64,000 bases of DNA from Chitinophagaceae bacterium (GTDB lineage Bacteria; Bacteroidota; Bacteroidia; Chitinophagales; Chitinophagaceae): the NCBI GenBank assembly GCA_019752045.1, contig JAIEMP010000020.1:29610-93609 (forward strand), read 5' to 3'. A program made the position numbers and the translations under genes. The notes below the pieces were generated by a model, which was not told the origin of the DNA, ran no database searches, and saw only the letters and a list, made by a program, of their open reading frames with translations. Every line of letters begins with the position of its first letter. The first letter of the stretch is position 1. Positions 1 to 9,054 of this stretch are shown one piece after another.

Positions 1-334
1 CAGTATGCGATGCCAGTTTTTCCATCTCTGTCCATGTGCACGAAATAACCGCAAGATTCGCCGGTTCGTACTCACTGATGAGCTTAATCAACGGGTTTGA
101 TTGAATGAGTGTTTTAAATTGTTTAAGATTAGTTGTAGCTACCGTATACATTTGAACGGTGGAAGACTTTTGATTTTGCAACTGAATGCGCAAATACGGT
201 GAAAGTTTATCCACATTTTTCTCCGACGTTTTTTGTGTATATGAAATTTTACATAATAGAATAAATAAGACCAACAGACGAATTGTAATTGATATTTTTT
301 TATGTTTCCGTTGTACGGTTGAATAAAATTTCAT
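1..334 (-). CDS. exported protein, N-terminal part (runs off the left edge)
   Basis: An ATG at 334 opens 111 codons leftward without a stop before the window ends, so only the N-terminus is present. A basic start is followed by a hydrophobic run (LLVLFILL) and then a polar region, which is a plausible signal peptide. The part behind it (DKLSPYLRIQL and a short alpha/beta-like stretch) recalls the propeptide in front of secreted subtilisin-like proteases of Bacteroidota, but no catalytic motif lies in the window, so that is only a guess. Transcription is divergent from the metalloprotease gene at 527. Confidence 0.6.
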   Translation of the reverse strand, partial: MKFYSTVQRKHKKISITIRLLVLFILLCKISYTQKTSEKNVDKLSPYLRIQLQNQKSSTVQMYTVATTNLKQFKTLIQSNPLIKLISEYEPANLAVISCTWTEMEKLASHT

Positions 335-526
335 TGTATAGAGGTCTGTTTAAAAAAAATTAAACTGCAGCATTGTGCAATCTGCGTGTATTCGTTCTTG
401 GTAGTTTTACTTTTTTACAACACAAATGATTCTTTTGCAACAAAGCTGCAATGTTTCTTTTTTTTACAACAAATAAAAGTAAATAAATTCAACTGTTAAT
501 TCTTTTTAAACTTAAACACGTAAAAC

Positions 527-1333
527 ATGAGAAAAGTTATTTTGGTTTTTGCTGCAACTGCATTTGCAGCATTGTTTATTGTTGCTTGTAAGAAAAGTAC
601 AAACGAAGCTGCCAGCCAGGAAATTCCACAGGAAGTGCTGAATCAGATTGCAGCACAGGGTTTTTCTGCACAAGGTGTTACAAGAGCTGATGGTGGTTAT
701 CTGGTAGAAGGTGATATCTTATTAACCGAAGAAAACCTGAAGCACACAGCTACATCCAATGAACTGGTGTATGCAAATGAAGAGCATTACCGTACAACCT
801 ATACTGTTACTGGTTTGCCAAGAACAATTACAGTAAGCCTTAACACTACACAGGCAAATTTTATTTCTGCAACTGATGAAGCAATCCGCCGTTACAATGC
901 GTTGAATCTGCGTGTTCGCTTTCAGCGTGTAACAGGAACATCTGCCAACATTAATATTGTTACTTACTATCAGGTAAGTAATACATTGGGTTCGGCAGGT
1001 TTTCCAACAAGCTCTGGAAATCCATACAATCAAATCCGGATGAATACTTATTGGTATACACCAAGTATTGCAGTAAATGCACTGGCAACAACCATTGCAC
1101 ATGAAGTTGGTCATTGCATCGGTTTCCGTCATACAGATTATATGGACCGTTCATACAGCTGTGGTGGTTCTGCAGTAAATGAAGGTACAGCAGGTGTGGG
1201 AGCAATTCATATTCCGGGTACACCAACAGGCCCCAGCGCCGGTTCATGGATGCTTGCCTGCGGAAGCACTTCATCTTCATTCAACCGTCCGTTTACAAGT
1301 GCTGATCAAACAGCATTGAATTATGTGTATTAA
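527..1333 (+). CDS. M57-type zinc metalloprotease lipoprotein, copy 1
   Basis: A 268-residue secreted zinc protease. Residues 1-21 are a lipoprotein signal ending at Cys21 (LFIVAC), so it should be anchored to a membrane facing the periplasm or outside. The extended metzincin-like motif HEVGHCIGFRH places the zinc ligands at His192, His196 and His202 with Glu193 as catalytic base; the preceding fold (around residues 100-190) matches the 'dual-action HEIGH' M57 peptidases. The C-terminal part has three cysteines (SCGG, MLACG) that may form a disulfide. The next gene is a paralogue with the same layout. Substrate unknown. Start chosen at the ATG that begins the signal peptide; a clear terminator follows. 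Confidence 0.85.
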   Translation: MRKVILVFAATAFAALFIVACKKSTNEAASQEIPQEVLNQIAAQGFSAQGVTRADGGYLVEGDILLTEENLKHTATSNELVYANEEHYRTTYTVTGLPRTITVSLNTTQANFISATDEAIRRYNALNLRVRFQRVTGTSANINIVTYYQVSNTLGSAGFPTSSGNPYNQIRMNTYWYTPSIAVNALATTIAHEVGHCIGFRHTDYMDRSYSCGGSAVNEGTAGVGAIHIPGTPTGPSAGSWMLACGSTSSSFNRPFTSADQTALNYVY

Positions 1334-1348
1334 TAATTAATCATCTTT

Positions 1349-1387
1349 ACAAAGCACCCTGCCTTAAACAGGGTGCTTTGTATTTAT
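1349..1387 (+). terminator. intrinsic terminator after metalloprotease copy 1
   Basis: AAGCACCCTG and CAGGGTGCTT form a 10-bp perfect stem with a 7-base loop, followed by TTTGTATTTAT. It separates the two paralogous protease genes into independent transcription units. Confidence 0.8.
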
Positions 1388-1491
1388 AGCAGGAATTTCC
1401 TGTAAGCGATACTGCTGTTTCTTTTTGCCTGTTGCATTCTCCAGAATATTGAGTAACTTATACTCTTATTTTAAACCTAAATATTAAAGAC

Positions 1492-2277
1492 ATGAGAAAA
1501 CTACTTTCTGTATTTGCAGTTGCTGCCTTTGCAACGTTGTTTATTGTTGCATGTTCTAAATCAACAAAAGAATCTGTTGCTCCAATTCCGCAGGATGTAC
1601 TGAATCAAATTTCTGCACTTGGTTTTTCTCCAAACAATGTTGTGGCAGAAGATGGAGGTTATATCGTTGAAGGAGATATATTTCTCAGTCCAAAGGACTT
1701 AACAACCTTAAAAACAACCAATCGTTTAAATGTTGCAAATGAAGAACAATATCATACAACAAACCTCGTAGCAGCTCCAAGAAGTATTACAATCAGCGTA
1801 TCTGGAAATGTTCCATCTGCGTTCCTAACTGCGGTTGATGCTGCTATTGCACGTTACAATAATGAAAACTTAACCATTAGTTTTTCACGGGTTGCAAGTG
1901 GTGGTGCAATCAATATTCGTATTGTCAATACCCGCCAGTATATCGCTTCTGCAGGTTTTCCAACAAGTTCCGGAGATCCGTTTAACGAAATTAAATATGC
2001 TAAAACGTATTCTACATACGGAGTAGATTTTATGACAACCGTTCTTGCACATGAAATTGGTCATTGCATTGGTTTCCGTCATACAGATTATATGAACCGT
2101 TCTTACAGTTGCGGCGGAACAGGTGGAAATGAAGGTGCAAGCACAGTTGGCGCTATATATATCCCGGGTACAGCATCAGGTCCCGATCCAAACTCATGGA
2201 TGCTGGCTTGCTTAAGTGCAACAACTAATCGTCCGTTTAATAACAATGATAAAGTTGCATTAAACTATCTCTACTAA
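1492..2277 (+). CDS. M57-type zinc metalloprotease lipoprotein, copy 2
   Basis: A 261-residue paralogue of the gene immediately upstream. It shares the same lipoprotein signal (LFIVAC, Cys21), the motif HEIGHCIGFRH (zinc ligands His187, His191, His197; Glu188 catalytic) and the following TDYMNRSYSCGG segment almost unchanged, while residues 25-150 have diverged considerably. Conservation is therefore concentrated in the active-site half, as expected if both copies remain active proteases with different partner or substrate contacts. It has its own terminator shared with the convergent pgi gene. Confidence 0.85.
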   Translation: MRKLLSVFAVAAFATLFIVACSKSTKESVAPIPQDVLNQISALGFSPNNVVAEDGGYIVEGDIFLSPKDLTTLKTTNRLNVANEEQYHTTNLVAAPRSITISVSGNVPSAFLTAVDAAIARYNNENLTISFSRVASGGAINIRIVNTRQYIASAGFPTSSGDPFNEIKYAKTYSTYGVDFMTTVLAHEIGHCIGFRHTDYMNRSYSCGGTGGNEGASTVGAIYIPGTASGPDPNSWMLACLSATTNRPFNNNDKVALNYLY

Positions 2278-2292
2278 AAATAATTATCAAAG

Positions 2293-2328
2293 TAAAAGCC
2301 CTTCCGCATTAGCGGAAGGGCTTTTCTT
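2293..2328. terminator. bidirectional terminator between metalloprotease and pgi
   Basis: AAAAGCCCTTCCGC and GCGGAAGGGCTTTT form a long perfect stem around the loop ATTA. Runs of A on the left and T on the right let it serve both converging genes; it ends at the pgi stop codon. Confidence 0.85.
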
Positions 2329-3955
2329 ATTTTCGGAAGTTCTTGTATAAATTGATGAGTGAATTGGTAGAAGCATCATGTGTTGAAACGTGATCATCCG
2401 TAATTAACTCAGGTAAAATTTTATTCGCTAACTGCTTACCCAATTCAACGCCCCATTGATCAAAACTGTACACATTCCAGATAACACCCTGTACAAAAAT
2501 CTTATGTTCATACAAGGCAACCAATTCGCCCAAAGTAAACGCAGTGATTTTCTTTACCAAAATTGAATTGGTTGGACGATTACCTTCAAACACTTTATAA
2601 GGAATCAATTCTTCTTTTACGCCTTCTGCAATCACTTCTTCTTTTGATTTGCCATTCATGAGTGCTTCTGTTTGTGCAAAGAAATTACTCATGAGTTTTG
2701 GATGATGATCGCTCAGCGGATTATGGCTTATGGCGGGTGCAATAAAATCGGCAGGAATTAAATGTGTGCCCTGATGAATTAATTGATAGAATGAATGTTG
2801 ACCATTGGTACCCGGCTCTCCCCAGATGATGGGGCCTGTACTGTAATCTACTTTATTGCCATTGCGATCAACATACTTTCCATTGCTCTCCATATTGCCT
2901 TGCTGAAAATAAGCTGCAAAGCGATGCAGGTATTGATCGTAGGGGAGAATGGCTTCACTCTTTGCATCAAAGAAGTTCACATACCAAGTGCCCAACAATG
3001 CCATGATCACCGGGATATTCTTTTCAAAATTTTCGGTACGGAAATGTTCATCGGCTGCATGTGCACCTTTCAGCAATTCTTTAAAGTTGTTATAGCCGAT
3101 TGTTAGTGCAATGGATAAACCAATTGCACTCCACAAACTATAACGACCGCCTACCCAATCCCAAAATTCAAACATATTGGCTTTATCAATCCCAAACTTC
3201 ACCACATCTTTTTCATTAGTTGATAAAGCAGCAAAATGTTTGGCCACATTTGCTTCATCTTTTGCATATTCCAGAAACCAGTTTCTTGCACTGTGTGCAT
3301 TGGTCATTGTTTCCTGTGTAGTAAATGTTTTTGATGCAATAAGAAATAACGTTTCATCGGGTGTAACTTTTTTCAATGTTTCAGCAATATGTGTTCCATC
3401 AACATTACTTACAAAATAGGTTTCAATACCATCCACCCAATACGGTTTCAATGCTTCGGTGATCATCACCGGACCAAGATCACTTCCGCCAATACCAATA
3501 TTGACGATGTATTTTATTTTCTTTCCTGTATAACCTTTCCATTCACCGCTATGAATATTTGAACAGAAATTTTTCATCTGTTCCAATACACGATTAATGT
3601 CGGGCATTACATTTCTGCCATCAACCAACACTTCTTTCTCAGAAAAATTGCGGAGTGCTGTATGCAGCACGGCTCTTTTTTCTGTTTGATTGATCACATC
3701 GCCTCCAAACATTTTTTCAATGGCTTCTTTCAGCTTGCATTCAGTTGCTAATTGTAACAGCAACTGCATGGTTTCTTCGGTGATGATATTTTTTGAATAG
3801 TCAAACACTATCTCATCGACACATGTACTGAATTTTTTAAACCTTTCTGCATCTGCTTTAAACAGATCACGCATATGCACCTGTTTCATTTGTGCAGCAT
3901 GTGAGGTAAGTTGTTGCCAGGCGTTGGTTGTTGTTGGGTTGATCGAAGAGAGCAT
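2327..3955 (-). CDS. pgi: glucose-6-phosphate isomerase
   Basis: Interconverts glucose 6-phosphate and fructose 6-phosphate in glycolysis and gluconeogenesis. The 542-residue product has the sugar-phosphate isomerase hallmarks [35 protein letters not shown] and a C-terminal [13 protein letters not shown] holding the catalytic lysine. I start it at the ATG at 3955 (MLSSINPTT); the frame stays open upstream to 4069, but that extension is encoded by a palindromic repeat and is not family sequence. Length fits the family (about 545). It lies downstream of ribF on the same strand. Confidence 0.95.
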   Translation of the reverse strand: MLSSINPTTTNAWQQLTSHAAQMKQVHMRDLFKADAERFKKFSTCVDEIVFDYSKNIITEETMQLLLQLATECKLKEAIEKMFGGDVINQTEKRAVLHTALRNFSEKEVLVDGRNVMPDINRVLEQMKNFCSNIHSGEWKGYTGKKIKYIVNIGIGGSDLGPVMITEALKPYWVDGIETYFVSNVDGTHIAETLKKVTPDETLFLIASKTFTTQETMTNAHSARNWFLEYAKDEANVAKHFAALSTNEKDVVKFGIDKANMFEFWDWVGGRYSLWSAIGLSIALTIGYNNFKELLKGAHAADEHFRTENFEKNIPVIMALLGTWYVNFFDAKSEAILPYDQYLHRFAAYFQQGNMESNGKYVDRNGNKVDYSTGPIIWGEPGTNGQHSFYQLIHQGTHLIPADFIAPAISHNPLSDHHPKLMSNFFAQTEALMNGKSKEEVIAEGVKEELIPYKVFEGNRPTNSILVKKITAFTLGELVALYEHKIFVQGVIWNVYSFDQWGVELGKQLANKILPELITDDHVSTHDASTNSLINLYKNFRK

Positions 3956-4013
3956 AGTGAGTTTTTTATTTAACTTAAAAGTTGTTTTTTGACGCAGAGA
4001 ATAAACAAAAGAG

Positions 4014-4073
4014 TTTTCGCAGAGGGCTCTCTCTGCGAATGTCTCGGCGTTCTCTTTTCTCTGCGGCAAAAGA
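4014..4073. repeat. palindromic dispersed-type repeat upstream of pgi
   Basis: The stretch contains TTCGCAGAG and CTCTGCGAA around a six-base spacer, then a second CTCTTTTCTCTGCGG word. This vocabulary of 'ctctgcg' words is typical of intergenic repeats in this group, and it accidentally extends the pgi reading frame upstream. Only one full copy is in the window. Confidence 0.45.
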
Positions 4074-4111
4074 AGCCATAATTGAATTATAAAAATAAAA
4101 ATAAACGGCCT

Positions 4112-5053
4112 CTATTTTAATTGATCAGCCAGTTTGCTGATAGAAATTTCTTTGTCTTTATGTAACTGTTCAATTAGTTTATCGAGTCCCTCAAATTTCA
4201 CTTCGTTTCGTAAATGAAAGCGTACATATACTTTTAAATGACGGTTGTAAATATCTTCATCAAAATCAAATAAATGTACTTCCACCGTTCTGCCAGTACC
4301 ATCAACAGTAGGGCGGTTGCCGATATTCATCATTCCCTTCATCATCTTCGTTTCACCTTCAACCTGAGCTTCTACTGCATATACTCCATTGGCAGGTACT
4401 AATTTGTCTGCATCCTGTATTTGCAGGTTGGCAGTAGGGTAGCCGAGTTTACGGCCCAGTTTATTTCCTTCAATCACATTTCCTTTAAAGAAATATGGAT
4501 AGCCCAGTAATTGATTGGCAGTTTCTATTTCACCATTTGAAATGGCCTGTCGTATTTTGGTAGAGCTGATGGCTGCTTCATTCATCAACTGCTGCGGAAT
4601 TTCTTTTACTGCATAGTTAAAGCGTTCGCCCATTTGCTCCAGCAATCGGTAATCACCTTCACGGTTGTTACCAAACTTATGATCATAACCAATAATAATG
4701 AGTGCAGGATGAAAACGATTGACCAAAAAACTGCTGATATATTCTTCAGCCGTTTGCTCAGAAAATTCTTTGTTGAACGGAACCACCACCAGATTATCTA
4801 ATCCCTGCTTTTTCAGCAATTCAATCCGCTCATCTAATGTGGTGAGTTCAGCAATTGAGCGATCGGGCTGTACAATTTTACGTGGATGCGGATAAAAGCT
4901 GATGAGCACTGATTCACCGCCTCTTTCTTTTGCCTCGGCACATAATTGACGGATGATTTGCCGGTGACCAAGATGAACACCATCAAACGTACCGATTGTA
5001 ACAACGGCGTTCGTAAAAACGGGCAACTGCTGCAGACTTCTGTAAACCTTCAT
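4112..5053 (-). CDS. ribF: bifunctional riboflavin kinase / FAD synthetase
   Basis: Makes FMN from riboflavin and then FAD. The N-terminal nucleotidyltransferase half begins with VTIGTFDGVHLGHRQ, carrying the GxFDGxHxGH nucleotide-binding signature; the C-terminal half (from about residue 175) is the flavokinase domain with GRKLGYPTANLQ. At 313 residues it has normal length. The ATG at 5053 (MKVYRSLQQL) is chosen over an upstream in-frame start because a TACTTTTG promoter element sits just ahead of it. Divergent from purM with a 71-bp shared promoter region. Confidence 0.93.
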   Translation of the reverse strand: MKVYRSLQQLPVFTNAVVTIGTFDGVHLGHRQIIRQLCAEAKERGGESVLISFYPHPRKIVQPDRSIAELTTLDERIELLKKQGLDNLVVVPFNKEFSEQTAEEYISSFLVNRFHPALIIIGYDHKFGNNREGDYRLLEQMGERFNYAVKEIPQQLMNEAAISSTKIRQAISNGEIETANQLLGYPYFFKGNVIEGNKLGRKLGYPTANLQIQDADKLVPANGVYAVEAQVEGETKMMKGMMNIGNRPTVDGTGRTVEVHLFDFDEDIYNRHLKVYVRFHLRNEVKFEGLDKLIEQLHKDKEISISKLADQLK

Positions 5054-5065
5054 AATTTGGAGGCA

Positions 5066-5073
5066 CAAAAGTA
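5066..5073 (-). promoter_or_regulatory. -7 promoter element for ribF
   Basis: On the minus strand the bases read TACTTTTG, an exact match to the Bacteroidota -7 consensus TAnnTTTG, 13 bases before the ribF ATG. The -33 TTTG element is not obvious. Confidence 0.55.
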
Positions 5074-5096
5074 ACACATTTGAAGTGTGGAAGTGT

Positions 5097-5104
5097 TAGT
5101 TTTG
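5097..5104 (+). promoter_or_regulatory. -7 promoter element for purM
   Basis: TAGTTTTG matches TAnnTTTG exactly and lies 20 bases before the purM ATG, back to back with the ribF element. A TTTG at 5079-5082 is closer than the usual -33 spacing. Confidence 0.55.
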
Positions 5105-5124
5105 CGGCTCTCAAACAAAGCAGC

Positions 5125-6333
5125 ATGTCTTTATATAACCAACGGGGCGTATCGGCACAAAAAGAAGAAGTACATAAGGCGGTAGAACATTTGGATCAGG
5201 GTTTATACCCGCATGCGTTTTGCAAACTCTATCCCGATTATTTGGTAGGCGATGCTGATTGGGTAAATGTAACCCATGCTGATGGTGCCGGTACAAAAAG
5301 TATTCTGGCATATCTCTATTGGAAAGAAACCGGTGATGCATCTGTCTGGAAAGGCATTGCACAAGATGCCATTGTGATGAATCTGGATGATTTGCTTTGT
5401 GTAGGTATTTACGATAATATTTTATTCTCATCCACAGTTGATCGCAACAAAACACGTATCCCGGGTGAAGTGCTGGAGCAAATCATCAATGGTTCGGCAG
5501 AGTTATTTGCTCAATTGAAACAATACGGAGTGAACATTCATTACCTCGGTGGAGAAACGGCTGATGTAGGTGATGTGGTGCGTACCATTGCTGTGAACGG
5601 AACCATGACAGCCCGTTGGCCAAAAAACAAAGTGATCAGCAACGATAAAATTAAAGCAGGCGATGTGATTGTTGGGCTTGCAGGATTTGGACAGGCGAAT
5701 TATGAAACATCGTACAACAGTGGTTTGGGCAGTAATGGTTTAACCAGTGCACGACATGATGTGTTGGAAAAATATTATGCGAAACAATTTCCTGAAACCT
5801 TTGAAGCAATGTTGAATGATGAGGTGGTGTACATTGGCAAGCATCGGTTGACGGATGAGTTAGATGCTGAGCGCAGTCGAAGCATTGGTAAAGGAGTACT
5901 GAGCAATGTCGAAGGACGACTTACAATTGCTGATTTGTTGTTATCACCAACAAGAACCTTTGCTCCAGTGCTCAAAGAAATTCTGCAAAATCATTTTGAT
6001 GCGGTTCATGGATTGATTCATTGCAGCGGTGGTGGACAAACGAAATGTTTAAAATATTTGCCGGGGCCGATGAAGATTGTAAAAGACAATCTGTTTACGC
6101 CTCCCATCATCTTCGATTTAATTCAGCAAGCTTCCGGTGCAGATGCACGTGAAATGTACCAGGTGTTTAACATGGGTACAAGGCTGGAGATTTATACCAA
6201 TGAAAGAGATGCTGATACATTGATCAACATCTCTAAGTCATTTGGTGTAAATGCCCAAATCATTGGAAGGGTAGAACCGAGTGAGAAGAAAGAGTTGCTG
6301 ATAAAGTTGGGAGATGAAGAGTTGATAATTTGA
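5125..6333 (+). CDS. purM: phosphoribosylformylglycinamidine cyclo-ligase (AIR synthetase), with in-frame repeat insertion
   Basis: Closes the imidazole ring in purine synthesis (FGAM to AIR, ATP-dependent). ATP/substrate motifs of the PurM fold are present: GAGTKS near the N-terminus, GGETADVGDVVRT, and a C-terminal half with SGGGQTKC. The 402-residue product is some 15-20 residues longer than I would expect; the excess is at about residues 247-264, between RLTDEL and LTIADLLLSPTRT. The DNA there is a dimer of the repeat word CTGAGCGCAGTCGAAG (5867-5882) and CTGAGCAATGTCGAAG (5899-5914), so the gene carries an in-frame repeat insert. Start: ATG at 5125 behind the TAGTTTTG element. Confidence 0.9.
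   Translation: MSLYNQRGVSAQKEEVHKAVEHLDQGLYPHAFCKLYPDYLVGDADWVNVTHADGAGTKSILAYLYWKETGDASVWKGIAQDAIVMNLDDLLCVGIYDNILFSSTVDRNKTRIPGEVLEQIINGSAELFAQLKQYGVNIHYLGGETADVGDVVRTIAVNGTMTARWPKNKVISNDKIKAGDVIVGLAGFGQANYETSYNSGLGSNGLTSARHDVLEKYYAKQFPETFEAMLNDEVVYIGKHRLTDELDAERSRSIGKGVLSNVEGRLTIADLLLSPTRTFAPVLKEILQNHFDAVHGLIHCSGGGQTKCLKYLPGPMKIVKDNLFTPPIIFDLIQQASGADAREMYQVFNMGTRLEIYTNERDADTLINISKSFGVNAQIIGRVEPSEKKELLIKLGDEELII
5862..5915. repeat. dimeric dispersed repeat inserted in frame in purM
   Basis: Two imperfect direct copies of a 16-base word (CTGAGCGCAGTCGAAG and CTGAGCAATGTCGAAG) lie 32 bases apart inside the coding sequence; the first is framed by ATGCT/AGCAT. The flanking protein sequence is conserved, the insert is not. 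Confidence 0.7.
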
Positions 6334-6334
6334 T

Positions 6335-9052
6335 TTAATAAAGATTAAATGCAAGAGGTGGCAACCTTTTTTTTAATTCTGACTTTTTCGACTTCGCTAA
6401 AATTTCATCAACGATAATTGTTGTACCGGGTTTCGATTTTGCCAAGAGGTCAATTACCTCTTTTGTAAAATTATTCCCTTTTATGCCAGCTACTAAGCCT
6501 GGATTTGTTTCAAAGCCATTCCCCGTAAAATAAACTGTATAATTAGTTATCTCCCAGTCTTCATCAATTGATAATTGTTTTGATTGGGTAATTTTAGCTG
6601 CTTCAATTCTGCCACCACTTGACTCTGCAATAGTAACAGCAGGATCTGGCATTGAAATAACCTTAAAGCGGACTTCTTCGGTTTTCTTTTCATCTGTTTT
6701 ATAGTAGTACCCGATCTTAATCACAACATCACCTTTCTTTAAATTTTTCAGGATATATCGGTTATCCTTCTTTTCAAGTTTACCCTGAGAAACATCAATT
6801 TCTAAATAAGTATCAGGAACATCGCTGATTGCAATTTTTAAAGGATTTTCGATATCTGCATAAAGGATATTGATATTTTCAGCGGCAATGGCAACTGTTG
6901 GAACAAGAACTTTTGTAGTCACCTCCATAACACCATTCTTTCCCTTATCGCCGTAGCGGTTTCTGCCGGATGTTCCATCGTTTAAGTCAAACTTCCAGTT
7001 ATTCATACTTTTATTATTAGCAAGGAAGGAATGCATTTCTTCCTTTGACACTTCTTTCCCATCCAGAATAAATAATCCGTATTTGTCTGTTAACTTAGCC
7101 ATGCCGGTATTACTGTCTCCGGCCTCTTTTTTGCTTTTTTCATACCGTGCCCACGCATCTTTATCAAAGTATTGAATAGATGTTTTTACTAATTTGGTAA
7201 CGGCTTTTCCATTTTGTTTTGCAGGTTCCCAAAAAGGGCTGTTTTTCATTAATTCAACACTAAGTTTTGCCAATTCACTTTCAGTGTTCGACAATACTCG
7301 AATTTTTGAAATTGATCCTTCTTCATTTACGATGAACTCAACAAGACAACTGTTGTTTTTACTTTTAGGATCGTTCTCAAGTATTTCGCTGTATTTAGAA
7401 AGATATTCTCGAACAAAAATTGTCCAGTTGCCTTTAAACTTTGCATCAACTTCTGTTTTTGTGAATACAATATTTTTTTTATCCGGAATAGTATCGGAGA
7501 TAGTTGGATTGATAGATGGAGAATTATTATTCACTATCTTTTTTTGTGAAACATAATTCACAATCCCTTTCAACACTGCCTCCGCAATTTTCTTCTGACT
7601 TTTTTCATTGGTAAGTAACGATAGATCTTTTGAATTAGAAACAAATCCACATTCAAGTAATACAGCAGGGCATGGGGCAGCATCAATTACCCAGATGCCG
7701 GAATTTCGCTGCTTAATGCCGGGTTCACGTATGGGCATAAAATTCTTCATCTCACTGATAATTGCAGAGCCTAATTCTTTACTCTCCTGCAGATACTGAT
7801 TCCCATCTCTTGTAACATATAATTCAAATCCGTTCATTGGGTTTTCTGACAACGTTCCATCTTTCCTGAGTTGTGGAACATAATTCGCATGAATGGATAC
7901 AAACAGGTCGGCATTGTTTGCTTCAGCAATACGAACCCGCTCTTTCTGTTCGATGAAGTTTTCATCAGACCGTGTAAAAATCAGTATCAGGTTTGGATCA
8001 GTATTCAATTGCCTGATCTTGTTTGAGATTGCAAGAGCAATTTCATCTTCTGTTATTCCGTTTAAACCAATTGATCCGTGACGTTTGCCATCAATCAATC
8101 CATGACCGGCATCAATCACAACTGTTAATGGTTTTTCTAATTTTGGAATAACTGCAGCAGCATCTTTCTCTTTCATTTTTAATGCAAATGCAGTAAATAA
8201 AAAGGTTAGCAACGGCAGTAACAATAAGCGGCTGATGTAGCCCGCTTTCGGGTGTTGAAGTTTGGAAAGCATAAGGAGTCTTCGTTTTATAGGTGAATAA
8301 AAAAATGGATTGGTGAGTGATAAGGTATGGCCGGGAAATGCAGCAGTAAGGATCATTGCTGCCAATGCAGAAGCGTCGCTGTCTTTTACAGATTTGCTGT
8401 CGGCAATAAATTCATGGATCATAGTCAATTCTTTTCTGATGATCCAGAAAAACGGATTGATCCAAAACACAATCAACACAAGCTGGAGGAATAATTTATC
8501 AATACTGTGTTTTTCTTTTACATGAATCAGTTCATGTTTAAAAATTTGCTGCCCCTGTGCTGATTCAAAATCAATTTCTCTGTTCCAGAAAATATAATGC
8601 AGAAATGAAAAGGGAGTGCCCTTTGCATCGGTATCAACAAATGTGAGGTCTTTCATTTTCCAATGTACATAGGCGGCAATTAATTTTTTAATACGCAACA
8701 GCATTACTACAAGCGTTACAAAAAGACCAAAGGATACAAGTACATATAAAAGCAAACTTATTTGCTCTGTTGTAATAGGTGTTGCGGAAGGGGTTACAGT
8801 TTGCTCTGGAAACCAGACTTCATTGGTTGTAACAGTTTGCAGAAGTGTATATGCCGGTATGTTTTCAGGTTGCGGATCAGTAACAAAACTGATTTTGATA
8901 AAGGGTAACAACAATGAGATGCCAACAGCCGCCAGTAAATAAAACCGGTTCCAGCTATGGAATAATTTATTGCGTAGTGCAAGCCAGTAATAGCCGGTTA
9001 GTATACCGGAACAGATCATTACTTTAAGCAGGTATTCAGCAAAAGCAGTCAT
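6335..9052 (-). CDS. BlaR1/M56-type membrane protease fused to amidase_3, TonB C-terminal and GldM C-terminal-like domains
   Basis: A 905-residue protein with four modules. Residues 1-290: M56 (BlaR1/MecR1) protease with several membrane helices and the zinc motif HELIH at 173-177. About 305-500: N-acetylmuramoyl-L-alanine amidase of the amidase_3 type, with DAGHG (His317), SIHAN (His388) and LLECG (Glu467). About 530-630: TonB C-terminal fold (VDAKFKG... VEFIVNEEGSI... FWEPAKQNGKAV). 717-905: sequence resembling the last two domains of GldM of the gliding/type IX secretion motor (INILYADIENPLKIAI; VISMPDP; SSGGRIEAAKI). The cytoplasmic-face protease should release the BlaI repressor encoded 2 bp upstream; the periplasmic modules could act on or sense peptidoglycan. 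All catalytic residues appear intact. Confidence 0.85.
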   Translation of the reverse strand: MTAFAEYLLKVMICSGILTGYYWLALRNKLFHSWNRFYLLAAVGISLLLPFIKISFVTDPQPENIPAYTLLQTVTTNEVWFPEQTVTPSATPITTEQISLLLYVLVSFGLFVTLVVMLLRIKKLIAAYVHWKMKDLTFVDTDAKGTPFSFLHYIFWNREIDFESAQGQQIFKHELIHVKEKHSIDKLFLQLVLIVFWINPFFWIIRKELTMIHEFIADSKSVKDSDASALAAMILTAAFPGHTLSLTNPFFYSPIKRRLLMLSKLQHPKAGYISRLLLLPLLTFLFTAFALKMKEKDAAAVIPKLEKPLTVVIDAGHGLIDGKRHGSIGLNGITEDEIALAISNKIRQLNTDPNLILIFTRSDENFIEQKERVRIAEANNADLFVSIHANYVPQLRKDGTLSENPMNGFELYVTRDGNQYLQESKELGSAIISEMKNFMPIREPGIKQRNSGIWVIDAAPCPAVLLECGFVSNSKDLSLLTNEKSQKKIAEAVLKGIVNYVSQKKIVNNNSPSINPTISDTIPDKKNIVFTKTEVDAKFKGNWTIFVREYLSKYSEILENDPKSKNNSCLVEFIVNEEGSISKIRVLSNTESELAKLSVELMKNSPFWEPAKQNGKAVTKLVKTSIQYFDKDAWARYEKSKKEAGDSNTGMAKLTDKYGLFILDGKEVSKEEMHSFLANNKSMNNWKFDLNDGTSGRNRYGDKGKNGVMEVTTKVLVPTVAIAAENINILYADIENPLKIAISDVPDTYLEIDVSQGKLEKKDNRYILKNLKKGDVVIKIGYYYKTDEKKTEEVRFKVISMPDPAVTIAESSGGRIEAAKITQSKQLSIDEDWEITNYTVYFTGNGFETNPGLVAGIKGNNFTKEVIDLLAKSKPGTTIIVDEILAKSKKSELKKRLPPLAFNLY

Positions 9053-9054
9053 GG

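Noticed and set aside
3956..4069. 38-codon N-terminal extension of pgi
   Set aside because: Encoded by a palindromic repeat and not part of the isomerase family; the ATG at 3955 fits family length.
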